A stretch of 23,232 nucleotides of DNA from a virus, in IMG/VR virus record IMGVR_UViG_3300037507_000724, positions 1 to 23,232 of that record. One strand, written 5' to 3'. The position numbers were made by a program, and so were the translations under genes. Numbering within the stretch: position 1 is the first letter of the stretch; each line of letters begins with the position of its first letter. The notes beneath the pieces are model-generated. The model was not told the DNA's origin, made no database searches, and saw only the letters and a list, made by a program, of their open reading frames with translations. This document shows, in pieces, positions 21,173-23,232 of this stretch.

Positions 21173-22231
21173 CTAATAAGGCCAAGCGAGGCGCGGCCTG
21201 CCTTGGCGGATGCCGGTGTGGATAAAGCCCTTGGGTGCGCCTAGTCCAGTGCTGTATGGCCAATGCTTGACGCACCAGTCCTGCAGCTTGTAGATGTCCA
21301 CGCCGTTGATATACCAGTCAACTGCACCCACGCCAGGTGCATTAAATAGGTGCTCGCTGCCGCTGGCACCACCTACTTGCCGATTGATGGCTGCTGGTCT
21401 GTAACCCGACGTGATGATGAGCGGCTTGTTGCCAAATGCACCACGAGCGCGTTCTAGGAATGCTGCCAGCTCAGCTGCGGTATCTACTTGGTACTGGTGA
21501 TCAAAGCGCCGTGACTCTTGGTCTAGCGCAAACTCACCGATTCGGATGTGCGGCGTGATTCGTGCGCTGAACGGACTGCTAGGCGTCAGCTTGGCTGCTC
21601 CCTGCTGCTGATCGCCAACCCACAACCTGCCTTCTGCCTGCCGGCGACGTAGCAAACCAGCCTCGACGTTGGTGCCGGGGTTGCGGTACAGCAGCAGCGC
21701 ATCAGGGACGCCTGCCCAGTCCTTATCCTTCAGCCGTTTGCTGATCGTCTCGAATCCTTCGGATCCGTAGAACCCACTGCCTAGGTTGTAGGCAAAGCTA
21801 ATCAGCGCACATTGCTGGTTGCCGCTCATGGCATTCCAAAACGGCACCGTGGCACGCAGCTTGGCGGCAATGCGGTCTATCTCAAGTTCAAGCAGGCTGC
21901 TGGCTTCAATAACTGTAATCTTGTCGCCGCGTTGCACCTTGCGGCCATCGCTGTAGCGAGTGGTGCCATAGCCAATGGTCCACGGGTCGCCGCCGCTAAG
22001 CGGATCAGGGTAAGCGCTTAGGTGGCAGCCCTCAAACTCTTTTATCAGCTTTATCGCTGGCCCATAATTATGCAGCTTGCCGCCGGCCTGCCATGTCTTG
22101 TACCAAAACTGGTCTTTATTGAACAGCTCCGGCGCTACCTTTAACAGCTCTGCTTCCAATTCAGAGATGGCCGCCATTTGGTGTGGCGTGCCGTGCTTGT
22201 AGTACCGGAACAGGTCGCTCAGCTTGACCAT
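21173..22231 (-). CDS. Endolysin: GH24 lysozyme fused to M15 peptidase-like domain
   Basis: A 352-aa dual enzyme. Residues 1-55 form an N-terminal helical extension. The lysozyme domain has IKEFEG (Glu67), AYPDPL (Asp76) and TIGYGTT (Thr90/91), the E-D-T triad of GH24. After a Pro/Ser linker (TPSSPFSARITP) the C-terminal domain reads ITSGYRPAAIN, GSEHLF, GAVDW and FIHTG, giving the His-Asp-His zinc set of M15 D,D-peptidases. It would cut both glycan and peptide bonds of the cell wall. No signal peptide is seen, so a holin is needed. ATG 22231 lies inside the end of the -1 frame described at 22219-22559. Stop is TAG. Confidence 0.92.
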   Translation of the reverse strand: MVKLSDLFRYYKHGTPHQMAAISELEAELLKVAPELFNKDQFWYKTWQAGGKLHNYGPAIKLIKEFEGCHLSAYPDPLSGGDPWTIGYGTTRYSDGRKVQRGDKITVIEASSLLELEIDRIAAKLRATVPFWNAMSGNQQCALISFAYNLGSGFYGSEGFETISKRLKDKDWAGVPDALLLYRNPGTNVEAGLLRRRQAEGRLWVGDQQQGAAKLTPSSPFSARITPHIRIGEFALDQESRRFDHQYQVDTAAELAAFLERARGAFGNKPLIITSGYRPAAINRQVGGASGSEHLFNAPGVGAVDWYINGVDIYKLQDWCVKHWPYSTGLGAPKGFIHTGIRQGRPRLAWPY

Positions 22232-22559
22232 GGTGACTTGATCTCCATTGCACCGCCAAGCAGGCGGCTATCTCCGGTTTGCAGTGTGTCGTCTACTGGG
22301 TGATGCGTAATCACCGGCTCAGGGCCTACGGGCTGCGCTGCGTGCCAGTCCGCTTCGGCTTGGTCTAGTTTGGCCGGCAACTGGGCCTCGAATCGCTGTT
22401 TGCGAATAGCGAACGAGGTCAGCGCTTTTTTGCTTTCAGCAAGTTCAGCACGTGAAACACCAGCTGCACAATGCTGTTGCTTTTCAGCGGGCTAATGGCG
22501 ATCAGCTCGCTAGCAGCAGCGACGATGATCCAGAAGGCGGGATGAGAAAGGAAGTCCAC
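22219..22559 (-). CDS. Predicted -1 frameshift product of the holin-like gene, 113 aa
   Basis: If ribosomes slip -1 at A AAA AAG (22425-22431), the first 45 residues of the holin-like protein are joined to a 68-residue extension starting ALTSFAIRKQRFEAQ. The extension is helical and charged first, then contains PVGPEPVITHHPVDD and ends EIKSPWSS. Its frame, from the preceding in-frame TAG onward, has no ATG or GTG near its beginning; the first TTG is 15 codons past the slip point. The coordinates fit: 341 nt, one short of 114 codons. The end overlaps the endolysin start by 13 nt, the usual style here. The product could be a regulator of lysis timing or an antiholin-like form; this is inference. 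Confidence 0.65.
22386..22431 (-). promoter_or_regulatory. Programmed -1 frameshift signal (slippery site plus hairpin)
   Basis: On the minus strand: heptamer A AAA AAG (22431 to 22425), spacer CGCTGA holding the zero-frame stop (22424-22419), then a hairpin with stems CCTCG/CGAGG and TCGCT/AGCGA separated by a small T/TT internal loop, and a 10-nt loop (22418-22386). Slippery heptamer, 6-nt spacer and about 10 bp of stem is the classic -1 frameshift layout, and this heptamer is the one used by E. coli dnaX. Confidence 0.7.
22419..22559 (-). CDS. Holin-like small membrane protein, 46 aa
   Basis: GTG 22559 to TGA 22419. The protein starts MDFLSHPAFWIIVAAASELI, a hydrophobic helix, continues SPLKSNSIVQLVFHVLNLL, a second amphipathic or membrane helix, and ends KAKKR. 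Size, basic tail and position right before the endolysin suggest a holin or holin partner. I recall similar short proteins in cyanophage lysis cassettes. The upstream stop (22564-22566) is 4 nt away. The AAAAAAG just before its stop is the predicted slippery site. Confidence 0.7.
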   Translation of the reverse strand: MDFLSHPAFWIIVAAASELIAISPLKSNSIVQLVFHVLNLLKAKKR

Positions 22560-22563
22560 GGGG

Positions 22564-22812
22564 TTAGCGTGTAGGCCGTGCCTCAAGCATAGTCACGCGC
22601 TGCTCAACGCCATTAAGACGTGAAAAAGTTTCCTTGCGGTCTTCCTTGATGTCCGTATGCAGCACCTCTAGCTGTGTGGCAATATGCTCTACGGCAGCGG
22701 TCAGTCTAATTACAGCTTCGCGTGCTTCATCGTTGCGACGGCTAAAGCCCATCGCCCCCATCGCGGCAACGGAGATCGACGCTCCAGCAATAGCAGCGAT
22801 GACCTCGATCAT
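22564..22812 (-). CDS. Membrane-anchored coiled-coil protein, 82 aa (holin/XhlA-like candidate)
   Basis: Residues 2-22 (IEVIAAIAGASISVAAMGAMG) form a small-residue-rich transmembrane helix. The rest (RNDEAREAVIRLTAAVEHIA through VEQRVTMLEARPTR) is a charged coiled coil. N-terminal membrane helix plus coiled coil before the endolysin suggests a lysis accessory protein; XhlA-like haemolysin proteins have a similar composition but the opposite order. Together with the 46-aa gene it makes a two-protein membrane set for lysis. ATG 22812 follows the 45-aa gene by 9 nt. Confidence 0.65.
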   Translation of the reverse strand: MIEVIAAIAGASISVAAMGAMGFSRRNDEAREAVIRLTAAVEHIATQLEVLHTDIKEDRKETFSRLNGVEQRVTMLEARPTR

Positions 22813-22821
22813 GTAATCAGT

Positions 22822-22959
22822 TTAGCGACCCTGGCCGCGCAAAGGTTTCTTGCCTCTGCGTCGGGGACGGCTACGTTGCCCATACCCTTGACGGGTAGTT
22901 TTGGGCGGACCGGGTTGGTGCTCGATCCGCGCGGCGCCGGCCTTTGCCTTTACTGCCAC
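22822..22959 (-). CDS. Arg-rich small protein, 45 aa
   Basis: GTG 22959 (within the last codons of the upstream gene) to TAA 22822. The sequence MAVKAKAGAARIEHQPGPPK then TRQGYGQRSRPRRRGKKP, ending RGQGR, is strongly basic. I associate the ARIEHQPG...KTRQG...RGQG(R/K) layout with small conserved cyanophage proteins of unknown role. The 11-nt overlap with the upstream gene supports coupling. Nucleic-acid or capsid-DNA binding is a guess from charge. Confidence 0.65.
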   Translation of the reverse strand: MAVKAKAGAARIEHQPGPPKTTRQGYGQRSRPRRRGKKPLRGQGR

Positions 22960-23232
22960 GGCGTTCCGCTGGCCTTGCTGGGATGGTGCTGCTCGTCAAG
23001 CTGCGCCTGTAGGGCGGCTTCGATCTCGGCTACCTTTTCGGCGCCGAAAGCATCCTTGACCCAGCCGATCACCATCTCCTCAGTCAGGTCAGCAAACGGG
23101 ATCAGCTTGTCCGGGCGCTCAAAGCCCAGTGATCCGTATGCGCCGCTGCTGTAGGTGCCGTCCTCGGCGGTGACGGTGTAGTGGGCAGTCATCACAAACC
23201 CGTCAGCGGTCTCGCGCTCCAGGTTGGCGATG
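22950..23232 (-). CDS. Conserved phage protein (DUF7936-like), N-terminus beyond right edge
   Basis: The frame is open to the right edge and reads IANLERETADGFVMTAHYTV before EDGTYSSGAYGSLGF, so the ATG at 23192 and GTG at 23195 are probably internal and the true start is just outside the window. The C-terminal half PFADLTEEMVIGWVKDAFGA and VAEIEAALQAQLDEQ is a helix-rich segment that I recall from small proteins near phage tail genes. Ends at TAA 22950. It may mark the boundary to tail genes. Confidence 0.7.
   Translation of the reverse strand, partial: IANLERETADGFVMTAHYTVTAEDGTYSSGAYGSLGFERPDKLIPFADLTEEMVIGWVKDAFGAEKVAEIEAALQAQLDEQHHPSKASGTPWQ

Noticed and set aside
22386-22431. Hairpin plus T-run on the plus strand as a rho-independent terminator
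   Set aside because: The T-run begins seven bases after the stem, and no plus-strand gene precedes it. The minus-strand frameshift reading explains the phase of the heptamer and the orphan -1 frame better.
22219-22559. Simple frameshift mutation or sequencing error in the holin-like gene
   Set aside because: Not fully excluded: a changed A-run could mimic this. But the heptamer is in the exact slip phase with a correctly spaced hairpin, which a random indel would not supply.

Overview
This window is part of a double-stranded DNA tailed-phage genome, or an integrated prophage, most likely from a picocyanobacterial host (Synechococcus/Cyanobium type). The cyanobacterial signs are a beta clamp that reads like cyanobacterial DnaN, a group-2 cyanobacterial-type sigma factor, and several small proteins of a style common in cyanophages. 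Genes are packed head to tail with ATGA or ATGACTGA overlaps. No integrase, attachment site, tRNA, CRISPR array or DNA polymerase was seen, and tail genes lie outside the window.

Left block (1-6248, minus strand). In transcription order: a ribbon-helix-helix (RHH) protein, a 66-aa protein, the DnaN-like clamp, TerS, TerL, three small proteins behind a good promoter (3061-3088), a DUF4055-type portal, two small proteins, and the start of a MuF-like head protein that runs off the left edge.

Origin and primase block (6249-9135). A 296-base gap holds an array of 11-bp iterons in two opposed arms around a pyrimidine-rich core, which looks like a replication origin. Next to it is a 789-aa primase/SF3-helicase, preceded by a 57-aa RHH protein. 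A dyad-containing region at 9102-9135 separates this leftward operon from the rightward one.

Plus-strand early/middle block (9156-19852). HNH endonuclease, a small protein, a SNF2-type helicase fused to a DNA amino-methyltransferase, a second SF2 helicase, and a VRR-NUC nuclease. A second promoter (13715-13742) resembles the one at 3061-3088. It is followed by small proteins (one a predicted membrane-anchored HTH), a RecE-like exonuclease, a Bet/RecT annealase, an HTH protein, SSB, a run of small cassette-like genes, a DUF3310 protein, an RHH protein, an NrdR-like zinc ribbon, a dCTP deaminase-family protein and the sigma factor. Together these would supply origin firing, clamp loading of host polymerase, recombination, nucleotide supply and a transcription switch.

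Right block (19831-23232, minus strand). HNH endonuclease, a 60-aa protein, a metallophosphoesterase, a lysozyme-M15 peptidase fusion endolysin, two small membrane proteins, a 45-aa Arg-rich protein and a partial conserved phage protein. The most unusual element is the 46-aa holin-like gene. It ends with an A AAA AAG slippery heptamer, a 6-nt spacer containing its stop codon, and a strong hairpin. The downstream -1 frame is open for 68 codons and has no usual start codon near its beginning. This is a textbook layout for programmed -1 frameshifting.
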